From: Luidia sarsii
Lineage: Eukaryota > Echinodermata > Asteroidea > Paxillosida > Luidiidae
Length of the DNA stretch: 64,000 nt
Direction: 5' to 3'
Assembly: GCA_949987565.1 (NCBI GenBank)
Contig: OX465107.1
Location: 23,698,368 to 23,762,367 of the forward strand
This document shows positions 26,091 to 37,438 of this stretch, in pieces. A model generated the notes under the pieces. The model was not told the DNA's origin. It ran no database searches and worked only from the letters and a program-made list of their open reading frames with translations. Each line of letters begins with the position of its first letter. The stretch's first letter is position 1. The translations under genes were made by a program, and so were the position numbers.

Positions 26091-29000
26091 TCTATCAATT
26101 AACGTGCACCTGTTACTCCAATAAAAAGATTGGATTCATATTTTTTGAAAATTTAAGACTACAAGGACTTGCAGAATCATGTATGCAAAAATGTGGAAAA
26201 TCAATGCATTTACTGATTTGATAGATAATTTTTACCACATCCCAACAAGTGAGAGTAGGTCAGGCGTCGTTCTGCCAACCGTCTGGTAGAACAATACACA
26301 CGATGAATATTCAGATCGGGTCAAATGACTGGTAGATGAGGTTATAAATAAACATTACTGGCCATTTGACTTGCATGAGGCTGCTTGCTCCTCCTAGACC
26401 ATATATTTGCCTTTCTAATATCACTGCCTAGTTTCGAATAGACACATTTTAAAATTCATGTTTTGTTCATTTTCTTCTTCTTCTTTTTTACTGAAGCAAA
26501 GGCATATTTAACTTGTGTATTAATTAATTATGAGACCTTTTTTGTCGGTTACACGAACAATAAAATTAGATAGGCCTGCTACAATAATCGGCACAGGAAA
26601 ACACTTCACCACATCCCAAATCCTAAAAAGATAAATCCCATTCTTCATGTAATTGTAAGTTAAACACCGACGACGTCAGATTCGGGACTAGAAATAAACT
26701 CCCCCGATTCAGATGCGATGTTCATGTGATTCCCCGGTTTCCTAGCAACAGTGCATACAAGAATTTAATCAGCATAACATGATTTCTCCCGCCATTGTAT
26801 GTAAAACACAGACAGGGATGTCAGTGTCACTGATTACTTATTCATCACAATGCATATTTCATCTACGTTTAGTCAACACGTGCCGCGGCCGGCCGTATAG
26901 CTCAACGCAAGAACCTTTGTGCCTCAATATTCTCCTCACGTTCAGCCCAAACAATAGCCAACCAGCACTAGGTGATGTCATCATTTTGTGCCTCGTCCAT
27001 TCACGAGAACGGGGGTGCGGCTCGTTTTGTTGGCGAGGGTGAGCCCGCGCCGCGTTATAAATATACAGCGCGCAGCATGCATGCAGTACGCCATAATATG
27101 AAACACATCCACTCACAACGACAACTACTTCTATGATAATACAAACACGAGTCGACGGTGTTATGACTCCGACCCTTCTGCAGGAAATTACTTTTTATTC
27201 GGAGCGTCATGTTCCAGATCGGACTGCGGCGCTGATATCTAAATTGGTATAATCATTCACCGACATTCTACTATTTCCTGAATTATAATAAACGGGGTTT
27301 TCTCCGGGTTTTTTTTGTGTCATACGACCGACTTGACGGGCAGCATATGTATTCAATATCTTACGGTCAAATAGCGATCTGTTTAACTCGCAGCTGTGGC
27401 GGGGGATGGGGGGGGGGGGTTGATGCTGTTTTAACTTTTTTGGAAGGACGGGAGATATACACTTGAGGGGGATACAGTAAATCATAGTTGTCTATCCATT
27501 GAGATCCACAAAATTAATCCTCTGCTAGAACTAGAAGCACAAGGGCCGGGGATTCTTGTTTTTCAAAGATAATTTTCCGCAATCACTGCTTGTCATGTAT
27601 ACATAATTATTACAAGACCGACGGTGTCAGTCGTGTTTGTATGACTAAAAAAAAAATAGAATGGAATAAGATGGAATCTCATTTATCTTCACTTGACAGG
27701 AATTATATGTTTCAAGCGGATGTAAGGCCAGTTAATTCGAGCACTTTCGCTTTTCATTTAACAAATATAAACCAAACAAATGAAATGAAAGTTTATAGGG
27801 CAGTTATAATGGTTAAATGCTTCGGAGGTTGGTGCTCCCATCCCAGCGAAGACTAGTTTAGTTTCCATGGTTCAGTACTATTGACTATTCTGGAAGGCCA
27901 TCCTCAAAGTGCTGGGTAAGAATATAGCTCAAATTTCAGATGAGAGCCGCGCTGCACTGGTGTTGCAAAACTAGAGGTATCGGGTACAAGCGGTCCAGTC
28001 AAAGTTTTCTTTACCATTTAAACAAAAATAGTAAACCAACAAAATAATGGATGTGGTATAAAAAGGCGATTTGGCCCGGGGAAACGGCGTCGTCAATCGA
28101 TGATGATATTGAACAATTGTTGAGTGTTTTGTTTTGGTTTCGGTTTGTTTGTTGTTTTTTGGTGAGGTTTTTGTTTGGGTGTTTTGGTCGCTGGGGTTTA
28201 GTATTCTTTGTTTGTTTAATTGACACGCATACTCAAAGTCTTGTTCGTCATCTCTGCTCCAGAAAACTGAGGAAAAAGTGGCCCCCATAAACCTAGCGGC
28301 GGGCGGCCGGGTCCCATATTCCCCTGGCGTCCAAGTCCGTCTGCATGTAATGCCAGCACCGGCGATGAACGGTTCTAGCACATTCCAAAGCGATGAGTTC
28401 CATCTCCCCATCCCCCCCCCCCCCCGACACACAGGCACACGTGCCGTGGAAACGCTGATTTCGTCGGCACGGTCGTGCCCAGCGGACCGCGCTGCCAGCC
28501 TCCCCCGCCAAGGAAATAGTGATGTTTCACGGTGTAATCTGAACTCCGTGCCAACTCTCTAATATTACGCAGCCATTTTGTTACCGGTTTACTGCAGATT
28601 GGCCCTCCTCGTAAACCAGCTCAGATATTATTCCCACTGAAGAAAAAAAAACACGAATTGGACGGTGTCAAATTTATTTTGCGGCCATATACAGAAACTA
28701 ATCATTGTTCAACGCGAGCGGTTCCGTGATCGCCCGTTAATTGGCTCAGCTGCACGTCGCTTACTGATTTTCGCGGTTCCCTTAATTCAAACCAGGATAC
28801 GTCGGTGTGGGCGGGCATGTGACTCGGTGAGCTTCGGTTCCAAACGCGTGGCGCACGTGGCGCGAGTCACACCTCCATGGTCACACAGATAGAGCAGGAT
28901 GAGGGGAGGTTTTTTTTATACTTTTGTTTGACGCGACCGAAATAGGTCGTACTATAATGGGAAACAGTATCATTTCTGAGGAGTTGGTCGGAAACAGGGA

Positions 29001-29694
29001 TTTAAGGGGAACTATAAAGGTTACCTGGGTGAATGCGCCACACAGGATAGGAGCGCAGTCCCATTATACATAGATAAGAGGGATTCTATAGATTGGAGTC
29101 AAACAAATGATGCCAGCCGTACGAAATTATTTTTGTAAATTGTATTATGATGAGTGCCAAGCAAAGAGTCGTCAAAATATTATTCAAAGGAAACACAACA
29201 GCGCACGACATTGTGGATCAGAATCCATAAGTTCTTCCATCGAGTATAACGGGGAAGGATTTCGCACGCTTGACGGCATCCCCAGTTTCACGCTCCAAGG
29301 GTCACCCGGCCGTGTGACGTGATCGGCCTCTGCCGATCAGGATCAGCGATCTTTAATTGCGTTGGTTCCCGCAGCAGATGTCGCCTGTTAAATGGAGCGA
29401 ACCAGCGAACCAGCAAATCGAGTTCCGGATCCGTGTGAAACCGGACAGACGCCTTTGTCTTGCAGCCTGCACTTAGTTGAAAGTGGGCTTTTACATCAAA
29501 CTGAAGGTCGAATTTTCGTCCTGTTTTTCAAAAAATAAAAGCGTACCTGAGTGAAGAATCGGAGCCTGCGACGTGAGAAGCGCGTTCTATAGACCGATTG
29601 CATGCACGGCCGACGTTTACATGCTATCACTGACTTAGTGGGTATTTTTTTCATCTCATTTGGTACAACAGGAGTGGAAATGAGCAAAGGAGAC

Positions 29695-29950
29695 TATGAC
29701 CGTTTTCGAAATGAAGGCTATATATAGGCTCGGGCTTAGGCTTCGGTCATATTTATCTTACTCGTTATAATATCACAGGCATCTAAAAACAAGCATTTGG
29801 CCCCAGTTTCTTGTGGAAAACCCTGTACGTATCAAGCCAACAACCCTTCAAATTCGGAAACAAATCATGACAACCAGGATTTCCAGAATTTTGTCAGACG
29901 GAGACGAAGCCTGAGCCCGAGCCTAAGCCTTCATTTCGAAAACGGCCATA
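29695..29950. mobile_element. MITE family A copy 1 (nested)
   Basis: Inverted ends TATGACCGTTTTCGAAATGA and TCATTTCGAAAACGGCCATA. Inside the ends are the subterminal runs GGCTCGGGCTTAGGCTTCG and GAAGCCTGAGCCCGAGCC, themselves near-repeats of GGCTTA. Other copies are at 35447-35674 and 36619-36855. Confidence 0.8.
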
Positions 29951-30054
29951 GAGCCGCGCGCCAAAACGCATAGTATCCACTACGACGTCCGCAAACCGGC
30001 AGTACAGGAACCGGTGAAGCGGATACAAACGGACGCCGTGCGCAGCGCACATTC

Positions 30055-30104
30055 TTCAGTTGCCTGATGAAGGTTAGCAGTTCCGGCAACCGAAACGTCG
30101 CTAC
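30055..30104 (+). ncRNA. Hammerhead-ribozyme-like motif in a retroelement remnant
   Basis: CCTGATGAAGGTT at about 30063, a hairpin closing with AACC, then CGAAACGTCG at 30091-30100. This gives the conserved CTGATGA and GAAA boxes of a hammerhead on either side of a stem. Penelope-like retroelements are known to carry minimal hammerheads. After GAAA only CGTC follows, so helix III would be almost absent and monomer cleavage is doubtful. I treat this as a structural resemblance, not a demonstrated ribozyme. Confidence 0.3.
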
Positions 30105-33100
30105 CAGCAACGATACGACGCGTGACTTTGATCACCCTTCTCCTTACCTGTACCACCGCGAAGAACGACCCCTTCATTTCTATTGAGACTATCATAGTGT
30201 CCACATTCTTCTAGGTACATTTCCATTACTGTTCTGTGCCAAATGAGATGGAGAAAAATACCCACTGTAAGTCGCGTGATGGCAATGTAAACAGTGATCG
30301 CGCAATCGGTCTAATATTGATGCACTTTATCTGGAACTTGAAAATGGATCCAAAGCTGAAGCACGCACGAACCGAGGTCGTGGTTTATTTTTTAAAGGCG
30401 CACGATGCATGGATGTCAGTGGCTGATGCGAGCCAGCGAAAGCGTCCTGGTACACGGTATACCCACAAAAATTAATCAAAACAGGAACCCGAAAAAGACC
30501 GGTAATTACTCGATAAAGGATTGATAACCAGTCTAATATGGTATCCTTTAAATATCAAAACAAACCAAAAAATCAACAGCTAAACGATGGAGGCATTTTT
30601 GACACGCAGTTGACAGAGACTCTAGGAGACTTAGCCCAACCCCGATCAGTTTCGTTCGAGGAGATTTGACAAAACGACAGGACGAACGGGGTTGACATAC
30701 AAATAGGTTTCACCGTCGTGTCTGAAAGGACCGACTACTGCAATTTACTGAAGCAAGCTACATTTTAACCTAAATAGGGAAATCCGAAATGACGGGCAAT
30801 TACAATGTATTGGGCTCATTGGCTGTATACGCAAGTCTATGGAAATTAACGGCAGCCGCCTGAGAGACATATTATATGACTCGATACTAGGCCCTAGACA
30901 CCCAAAATGGCCGATATAAGTGAGCAAGTTCTGTGCAGTGTAGCGTACTCCAAATAAATCTTGAAGATTCCACGGGGAGGGGGGCGTGGCCATGATGGGG
31001 CGTCTAACGGTGCCCAACCAGCCGGATAGACCACCAAAAAAGAGAGAAGAATTTAGTCTTTCACACAATGACGACATCGATGAAGGGGGAAAACCCGAAA
31101 GGTAAGTGTTGTTCGGGGCCGGGGGAGGGGGAGGTAGGGGGAGGGGACAAACTTCTACGCTGGTTACCGTCACGGTACGGTGCACGGGGGTCAAGCATGT
31201 TAGTTTTACGGCCTGAGAGTGCGACATCGAGTCCAAAAACCAAGCACGTGTGTCAGGGAAGCACGTGCAGTCCAGACCGCATTATTTGTTCGTTTATACA
31301 ATGAGAGGGAGGAGGGGGTAAATGAATGGTTGCCGCTATGCAAGGCGGGCGTGGCTGTGCTTACTCATTTTCTTGCCTCCACTTATGAAGAGTCAGGGAC
31401 AGAATTGTGCGGATGATTTCCCTTGTGGCCCAGCATTCCAATCGGGGATTTGCCTCGGCAACTTTTAATAAACAGAGAGAGGAGGGGGTGGGAGAGAGGG
31501 GGAAAATGGAGGGCAGGCGAATTGTACCCGTATCCCGCGGTCACACGTGCTTACGTCTGTGCGAAGTAATTGCGCGGTACAAAAAGGGAGACCGAGACTT
31601 TCGCTTTGTGAAAAAACGGATCGAATTCTTCGCCCCTGAAAAGGAGTTCTGCAATCATCATTATTGGACCCAGAACGACCACAAAACTGATTATATCACA
31701 TTATAGTTCCATACAGACACTTTTATTGTCGTAAAAATATACATTATAATTATAAATTAACTACTCATTTGTTTTTAATTATTCTTATGTACATCGATTC
31801 TAAGACTAGGAAGGTCGTATATAGGCTTAAGATGCAGCAGTGTGCTCGGATTAAAACCCGCTGAAACTGGGAACGAACTGACACCGTAGATTGACGATGC
31901 TTTGCAAAGTATTGCTCAATTCATTTAGAAACAACTTTTGTTATGAAAATAAAAACAAACGCTCGCCGTCTGTGGAAGAACGTGAAACTCCAAGATTTCC
32001 TTCGCACCCAGAGACAATACTGAAAATTAAATGAATATTTATAAAATGTTAATACGTATACGAGCGAAGAACTTGCGTGACTGTATTATCGATGCTAAAA
32101 GTAACTAAGATAAACCAAAGAATATTAAGCGCCAACTTTTTAAATCCCTGCCAATTCGCCGAAATATTTTGTTTAACCAGGTACAGAAGCAAGCTTTAGA
32201 ATTCTGACAGCCGGCATACCCCTGCAACAGTGCAATGCACCGAAAACATTATGGGCAGACTTCTGGGTGCATCTAATTCTATGGAAGTCTATTGTTCGAA
32301 GTTCAGTACGTTTCAAATTCAACTTTGGTAAAGCTGCGTGCCACAAAATGTCGAACACCGCCCTCACACAGTCAGCAGAGGTTATTAAGTTGGTTGGATT
32401 AACTGTTATCTGAAAAGGATCAGCGAAATCCTTCGACAAAGTCCTACTTCTATATGCAAAACACTTTTCTCCGTGGGTTTGTAAAAGGAGAGAACAAGGA
32501 GAGGATTAGTATAAATGCGAGTATATTTACATGTAAATGAGAACAGAATAATAAATCGGCCATAATGGGCTTGCTTTGCTCCACTGAGCTGAGAATCGTT
32601 AGAGAAAAATCCAGGAAAAGTAAAATTTCTGAGAAAAGCATTTTTCTTCCTGATGAATTCACTCTCCTTAGATGAAAACCTATACTCCTACTTACAACAA
32701 TCAAAACGACGCTCATAAATAATATCGATATCATGTCAATATGAAAAATAAACGTGTACATGTGTGTAAGTAAAGAGACCAACTGAAGCAAAAAAAAACA
32801 TACAGCACCAATAATATATCTTCTTATAAGCATAAAAAATCGTCAATTCGATTTGACGTTTAAGACTGATCTAGGAAAGCAAATCATCAGATGTGCTTGT
32901 TGATTTACTATCCAGGATAAGCATATATTCTTTTTAAAAAGATATTTACTTTTAAAGCGTCATTCTTTACAAAAGAAATGAGTCCGGATTCCTGATTCAG
33001 ATCATGCTGCAGATTGTTCTTTTTCGCGAATGATTTGACCACTTTGCCGGGATTTCGTCATTCGGAACGCTGGTGGTGTTGCTACGTGCCGGGCCACTCC

Positions 33101-33105
33101 GAATC

Positions 33106-33458
33106 CCGGTGTCATGCCAAATAGTGTCCACTCATTAGCATACTGATCGCTGATTGGTCCAATACGTATGACATTCAACCACCATGGTTGGGGTATGGTT
33201 GCGCACTACACACGCATTGTGTATGGTTGCTGGCCTAACACACGCAACGTTGGGCACTTTGGTACCGTTGGACCCTAACTGTAAACGTAACGGTAACCCT
33301 AACCCAAACAACCCTAATCCTAATCCCAATCCTAATTCTAATCCAAACCCTAACCCTATATAACGACCCTAATCCTAGTCCTAACGCTAACCAATCAGCG
33401 ATCAGTATGCTAATGAGCGGACAGTATTTGGCAGGGACACTTTTTGGCAGGACACCGG
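33106..33458. mobile_element. Inverted-repeat element with telomere-like interior
   Basis: Left arm 33106-33157 and right arm 33391-33458 are inverted. Both contain GATCGCTGATTGG / CCAATCAGCGATC and CATTAGCATAC / GTATGCTAATG. The interior (about 33275-33385) is a degenerate array of CCTAAT and ACCCTAA, close to the metazoan telomere unit. No coding potential. Confidence 0.7.
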
Positions 33459-35446
33459 CACCACTTAGATTCTTATCAGCCTACCGCAAAACAATATGAA
33501 GCATGACTGGTGCGTATACAGTGTACTTTAATACTCTTCACATAGGCATTCATTGTTCCTGATTGTTCAGCGCGCTTTGAGAATGGCATCCCCATTATAT
33601 AAAAAAAACCAAAACCATCTCAAGTTAACATAATGTATCTAAGTAAGATGTCAGCTGACGAAATAAATAATGAAGGTATTTATAAAGCAAGGCTGGTTGC
33701 ATATCGCCTAACTAGACCTAAACTCTACCCCCCCCCCTTTTTTAAACTCAGGAACTAGAATTACATTGATGCAAGCAGAACGTCATTAAAACCTTGTAAA
33801 AATTACCTCTTCCTTATATATACGATGGCGGCCCAAACGAGAATATACACCAGCCACTTCAAGAGTCAGTTTCAAAATCACATGCACAAACCGTAGGATC
33901 TAAAAGGAAATCTATATCAGCCCTCTGCGTAAAGACAATTAATTGGAGGAACCGACAAAGAGGAAAACAAACAGATCCCTAGCTTTGCCACCTGCAGGCC
34001 ACTGATTAAGAAAACGATGACTGCACTAAATTCACCGGCTATCATGATTCAATCATTGAGTTTCAAACCTAGCTACAGCTCCATTACAGATCAGACTGAA
34101 ACGGGCCAATTTCAGGGTTATGTTTCAGCTACAAATTCTTTCTATCTCTCCACTTTTTTTCTTTTCTTTTTTACAAAAAGTTTGTTTACACCAATGAGAA
34201 ATGTTATCTGTCAAATGAGCATTGAGCGGTATCTCCTTTGGAAAGGTTTTGTTGGGCAGTAAACCAGACCACAATGATGTCCGGTACCAGACTGCTCCAG
34301 TATCATATGTCTAAAATGCCGAGCCAATACAGGAAGCAATCCTGTGCAGTAATCCTTCATGAACCATTTGATGCCGTCTAAACGGCAGTGGCTCCCTTGC
34401 CCGTACGCCGACGGGATCCCATTACTCCCACTCCGGAGGAATCACAGCCAAGGAAAAAAAAACGGCCAAGGGTACCCCATTAGGATGCGTACCACTGGGA
34501 GAGTCCCACCGGAGTAACGGCATCCAATTCTAGCCGCCGCTTTGATGGGAGTTACTTCATTTCATGATTAGCACAAAGGCTGGGCTTTTTTGTCACTGGC
34601 GCAAAGCTGACTTGCTTAAGCACTGGCGCAGCCACTTTGCTCTACTCCGAGAAACGACGACTCATCCCGAGCCCGTGGTCCACCTCAGCGATTCCATAAC
34701 AAGTCAACTGTCTTTGAAGAAGGCATTCCCATTTGAGCTGTGGGTCACCCAACCATCAGCTCTTTTCTTAGTGCCGACTTTGAAGTGAACACCACACTTC
34801 AATGCGACTTTGCCAGCCATCCTTGGCTTAGATCAAGGCCGAGGGCATTTCCATATTCCTGACAATCAGAGTGACCCTACGCCAACGTTCCACGAACACT
34901 CAGGAACGCGCCACATTTTCCCCCCGAGGAGAAACCGCCATCTTGGACTTACTTCACAATGGGTGCCTGGCTACACGTTAGAAGGTTAGTTCAAAACAAA
35001 GACACACAAACGCTGTGCAAGGTTTGTTAGTAGAATTAAGCTTTTGATGAGAAGAAATCTGATGATTTTTTTTTTTAAATTCTTCCCGCACCCCGACATT
35101 GGGTAATTGGACGTCAAGTTCTAAACTCAGGCTTTGCCCCGCTTGCAGCACAACATACCAGGTGCTGCTCTGATGTGCACGGGCTACCCAGAGGAGATTC
35201 ACATCCCAGATTGTTGACTTCTGCAGATATTCTGAAGGTACTGCAGGCTGTACTTAACACATACCAGAAGGGATCCGACCTTTCTCCTGTCGGCAGTTAA
35301 AGGGGATGCACAATAACAAAGCAAGAAAACAAACTTTGTTTCCCCATAACATGACAATTTCACTTCATCACTGCCACTTATGCTGCCTCCCGATCACTTC
35401 ATGATGTTGGTATCATGGAGTTGTTTGATGTCATCGATTAGTGAGA

Positions 35447-35674
35447 ACAAGGCCCTTTTTCCAAAACCTGGCTTAGGCTCTGGCTTTGTCTCTAGTTCTA
35501 GTACAAGGCATGAAAACTGTAAGACTTTGGCTTTGTTTTTGAATGTTTTACTGCGTTTTGAAAACGAATCCAAAGCTTCCACTTCAACAAAGAACTCCAT
35601 CCTGTGTTTTCAGCTTTTGGATAACAGAGACAAAGCCGGAGCCGAAGCCTAAGCCGGGTTTTGGAAAAGGGCCA
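35447..35674. mobile_element. MITE family A copy 3 (diverged)
   Basis: Ends AAGGCCCTTTTTCCAAAACC and GGTTTTGGAAAAGGGCC are inverted and flank GGCTTAGGCTCTGGCTTTGT and its inverted partner. Same layout as the copies at 29695 and 36619, with different terminal bases. Confidence 0.65.
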
Positions 35675-35966
35675 AATTCCACTTCTGGCTCAGCATTTGT
35701 GAATATAAAAAACCCAGATAACTGAGAATTTAAAATTTCATAGACACAAACTCGAGACATGACAGGAAGGCAGCATTTTCAAAATTCATTCAACAATTTT
35801 TTACCTTTTCTGATTGTGACTTTGTATTATCAGATTTCCTCGTAATTTAAAAATTGAATGAGCTGATTAATAGTAAGAAATAACACAAAATAATACTTGA
35901 ATTTCTTATTGGCTACACAATTTTGTCTCCTGTACATTATGTTACTTTTAGCTATGTTGGCTGTCT

Positions 35967-35981
35967 GTCGCCCTCTATTGG
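35967..35981 (-). promoter_or_regulatory. CTCF-like core, weaker site 3' of parvin
   Basis: Minus strand CCAATAGAGGGCGAC fits most of the CTCF core (CCASYAGRKGGCRS) with one or two mismatches. It lies 53 bp beyond the stronger site at 36020. Confidence 0.3.
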
Positions 35982-36019
35982 TCAGGCAAGAGTGAGTTGT
36001 CTTTTGTGGTTGGTTGGAG

Positions 36020-36034
36020 AGCGCCCTCTGGTGG
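36020..36034 (-). promoter_or_regulatory. CTCF-like core immediately after the parvin stop codon
   Basis: Minus strand CCACCAGAGGGCGCT is a full match to the bilaterian CTCF core and starts 2 nt after the stop codon of the canonical last exon. A matching site lies in the 5' leader at 61782. Binding is inferred from the motif. Confidence 0.4.
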
Positions 36035-36036
36035 TC

Positions 36037-36113
36037 CTATGTCAGGTGCTTGTACTTGGTGAAGATGTTGTAGAGGACTCTCATTGTGGATTTCAGGTCC
36101 TGGTTGACTACAT
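36037..36113 (-). CDS. PARVA: Parvin, canonical last coding exon (alternative terminal exon 2)
   Basis: After a split aspartate codon the exon reads VVNQDLKSTMRVLYNIFTKY, then KHLT and a TAG stop. It is the last helix of the second calponin-homology domain and is very close to the end of vertebrate alpha- and beta-parvin. The acceptor is preceded by a run of 14 C on the minus strand (36116-36129), an unusual pure poly-C pyrimidine tract. Joined to the exon at 38687 it makes a 364-aa protein, the usual family length. It lies 2.1 kb downstream of an alternative last exon at 38168. Confidence 0.93.
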
Positions 36114-36618
36114 CTGGGGGGGGGGGGGGCAAAAAACGGAATAGCATGAATATTAATGATACGCATGAATTATTCATGAGGGAATTCTCATGCGGGGGGG
36201 GGGGGGGGGGGGGGTTAAACAGCAATCCTGGCATCTAGGGCGAAGCCAACACTACATCATCACACAACTCAATCCGTGATTAGCTTAGTCCATCAAGTCA
36301 GTGGCTGGACAATCCTTCGTGCATCACACCTGAGAGGTCAAAGAGAGGTTAGTTGTACAGCTGCCCCTTGCCGAAACTCCCTTCCCCTCCTCCGTGATTA
36401 TAGGGAGGGGATTCTGCGGCTTCTCTGTAGGAGGAAACGGTTGACTCTGGGCGTGAAACTGAGCCATCCCAACCCCAACCCAACGTCATGCAGTAACACC
36501 ACTGGTCTGGTTCCCCAACCCCTCCTGTCCCAAGCACTGCAAGCAACACACAGACCGTGCATGATGAATCAGCCTTTCAGGAGAGACCAGTCCAAAAGCC
36601 AGCTTTGGCTCAGTAATC

Positions 36619-36855
36619 TAAGGCCGTTCATGAAATGAAGGCTTAGGCTCGGGCTTAGGCTTCGGTCAGTCGGTCAAATTGTATCTTCTAAAAACAGGCG
36701 TTTGGCACCAGCTTCTTGGTGAATACCTGTACCCTGTACCTATCAAGCCAACAAACCTACAAATTTCGAAACAAACCACAACCTGGATTTTCAGGTTTTG
36801 TCAGACGGAGACGAAGCCTGAGCCCGAGCCTAAGCCTTTATTTTGAAAATGGCCC
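36619..36855. mobile_element. MITE family A copy 2
   Basis: Inverted ends AAGGCCGTTCATGAAATGAA and TTTATTTTGAAAATGGCC flank the GGCTTAGGCTCGGGCTTAGG subterminal motif and its inverted partner. Very similar internally to 29695-29950, including CAAGCCAACAA and TTTTGTCAGACGGAGACGAA. Confidence 0.8.
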
Positions 36856-37095
36856 AAGTCACTCTGACTGGCACTCGCATGCAAAACCAACCCGGATCAC
36901 ACCCCCTCTTCAAGGCAGTGTGCCACAGACATGCAGCAAGTCATCAGAAAGTCGCAACCCATTCAACCACGAGGTATGCATGGCAGTCTCTGGCACTGTT
37001 AGCTGTGCCTATGGCATCCCATGGGATGACTGGGAGCAGTGACCGGCCACAGGCCTCAGTTAAAACCGATTCAAAGAGGTTTTGCCCAATATTAT

Positions 37096-37187
37096 GCATC
37101 ATAGATATAACATGATGTTTACGTCGAGGAGAATGTAATTCAAAGAGGTTTTGCCCTTACTTGACGTGGTAAACACTGAATGCTCAG
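37096..37187 (+). repeat. 92-bp direct repeat, left copy
   Basis: Begins GCATCATAGATATAACATGA and ends ACACTGAATGCTCAG. The matching copy is at 37347-37438, with only a few substitutions (TTTACGTCG against TTTGCGTCG, GAATGTAATT against GAATCTAATT). The pair brackets the tRNA-like sequence. Confidence 0.9.
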
Positions 37188-37222
37188 TGCTTTGCCCGGC
37201 GTCTGATAAAAATATTTCAGGC

Positions 37223-37294
37223 AGCTCGGGCGGGATTCGAACCCGCGACTGCCGAATTCTAGTACGGATGTCTTAACCACTGGACCACCGAGCT
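37223..37294 (-). tRNA. tRNA-like sequence, probably a SINE-type or pseudogene copy
   Basis: On the minus strand a 7-bp acceptor stem (AGCTCGG / CCGAGCT), a D arm with GTCCAGTGGTTAAGAC and a perfect T arm (GCGGG TTCGAAT CCCGC) can all be drawn over 72 nt. The anticodon arm does not close well and position 33 would be C instead of the universal U, so no anticodon can be named with confidence. With the flanking 92-bp direct repeats, a mobile or duplicated tRNA-derived unit is more likely than a working tRNA gene. Confidence 0.4.
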
Positions 37295-37346
37295 GGTCGA
37301 AGTCGTGTGGTGGATTCGAATAATGTATAGCGGCGGGTACCGCGTT

Positions 37347-37438
37347 GCATCATAGATATAACATGATGTTTGCGTCGAGGAGAATCTAATTCAAAGAGGT
37401 TTTGCCCTTACTCGACGTGATAAACACTGAATGCTCAG
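37347..37438 (+). repeat. 92-bp direct repeat, right copy
   Basis: Partner of 37096-37187 on the other side of the tRNA-like sequence. The repeat is far longer than a target-site duplication, so it points to segmental duplication or to a repeat unit that includes the tRNA-like part. Confidence 0.9.

Larger units (their letters stand above)
29591..30313. mobile_element. Long terminal-inverted-repeat element with nested insertions
   Basis: Arms of about 100 bp at 29591-29690 and 30213-30313 are inverted copies. Both carry AGACCGATTGC, a GTTTACAT motif, GTGGGTATTTTT and CATCTCATTTGG. Between them lies a complete family A MITE (29695-29950) and a retroelement-like piece with a hammerhead-like motif (about 30055-30104). 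Similarity between the arms is imperfect, so the element is old. Confidence 0.65.
19743..36019. other. Intergenic region / TEAD 5' region between parvin and TEAD
   Basis: No protein-coding exon was recognised in these 16 kb. The region holds a family C MITE (19845), a family B MITE (21345), an A28 run at 22462-22489, a CpG-rich segment at 25.1-26.1 kb with a candidate TEAD first exon, a second GC-rich but unassigned stretch at about 28.2-29.4 kb, nested inverted-repeat elements at 29.6-30.3 kb, a telomere-like MITE at 33.1-33.5 kb and a family A MITE at 35447. The rest, including 23-25 kb and 31-33 kb, shows nothing I can name. Confidence 0.6.

Noticed and set aside
28293..28511. 72-aa minus-strand frame in a GC-rich stretch
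   Set aside because: Length is expected by chance in GC-rich DNA and the product matches nothing I know.
33275..33390. True chromosome end or telomere array
   Set aside because: The CCTAAT/ACCCTAA units are short, degenerate and enclosed by inverted arms, with unique sequence on both sides.
37223..37294. Functional tRNA gene
   Set aside because: The anticodon arm does not pair and U33 is absent, so it is reported only as tRNA-like.
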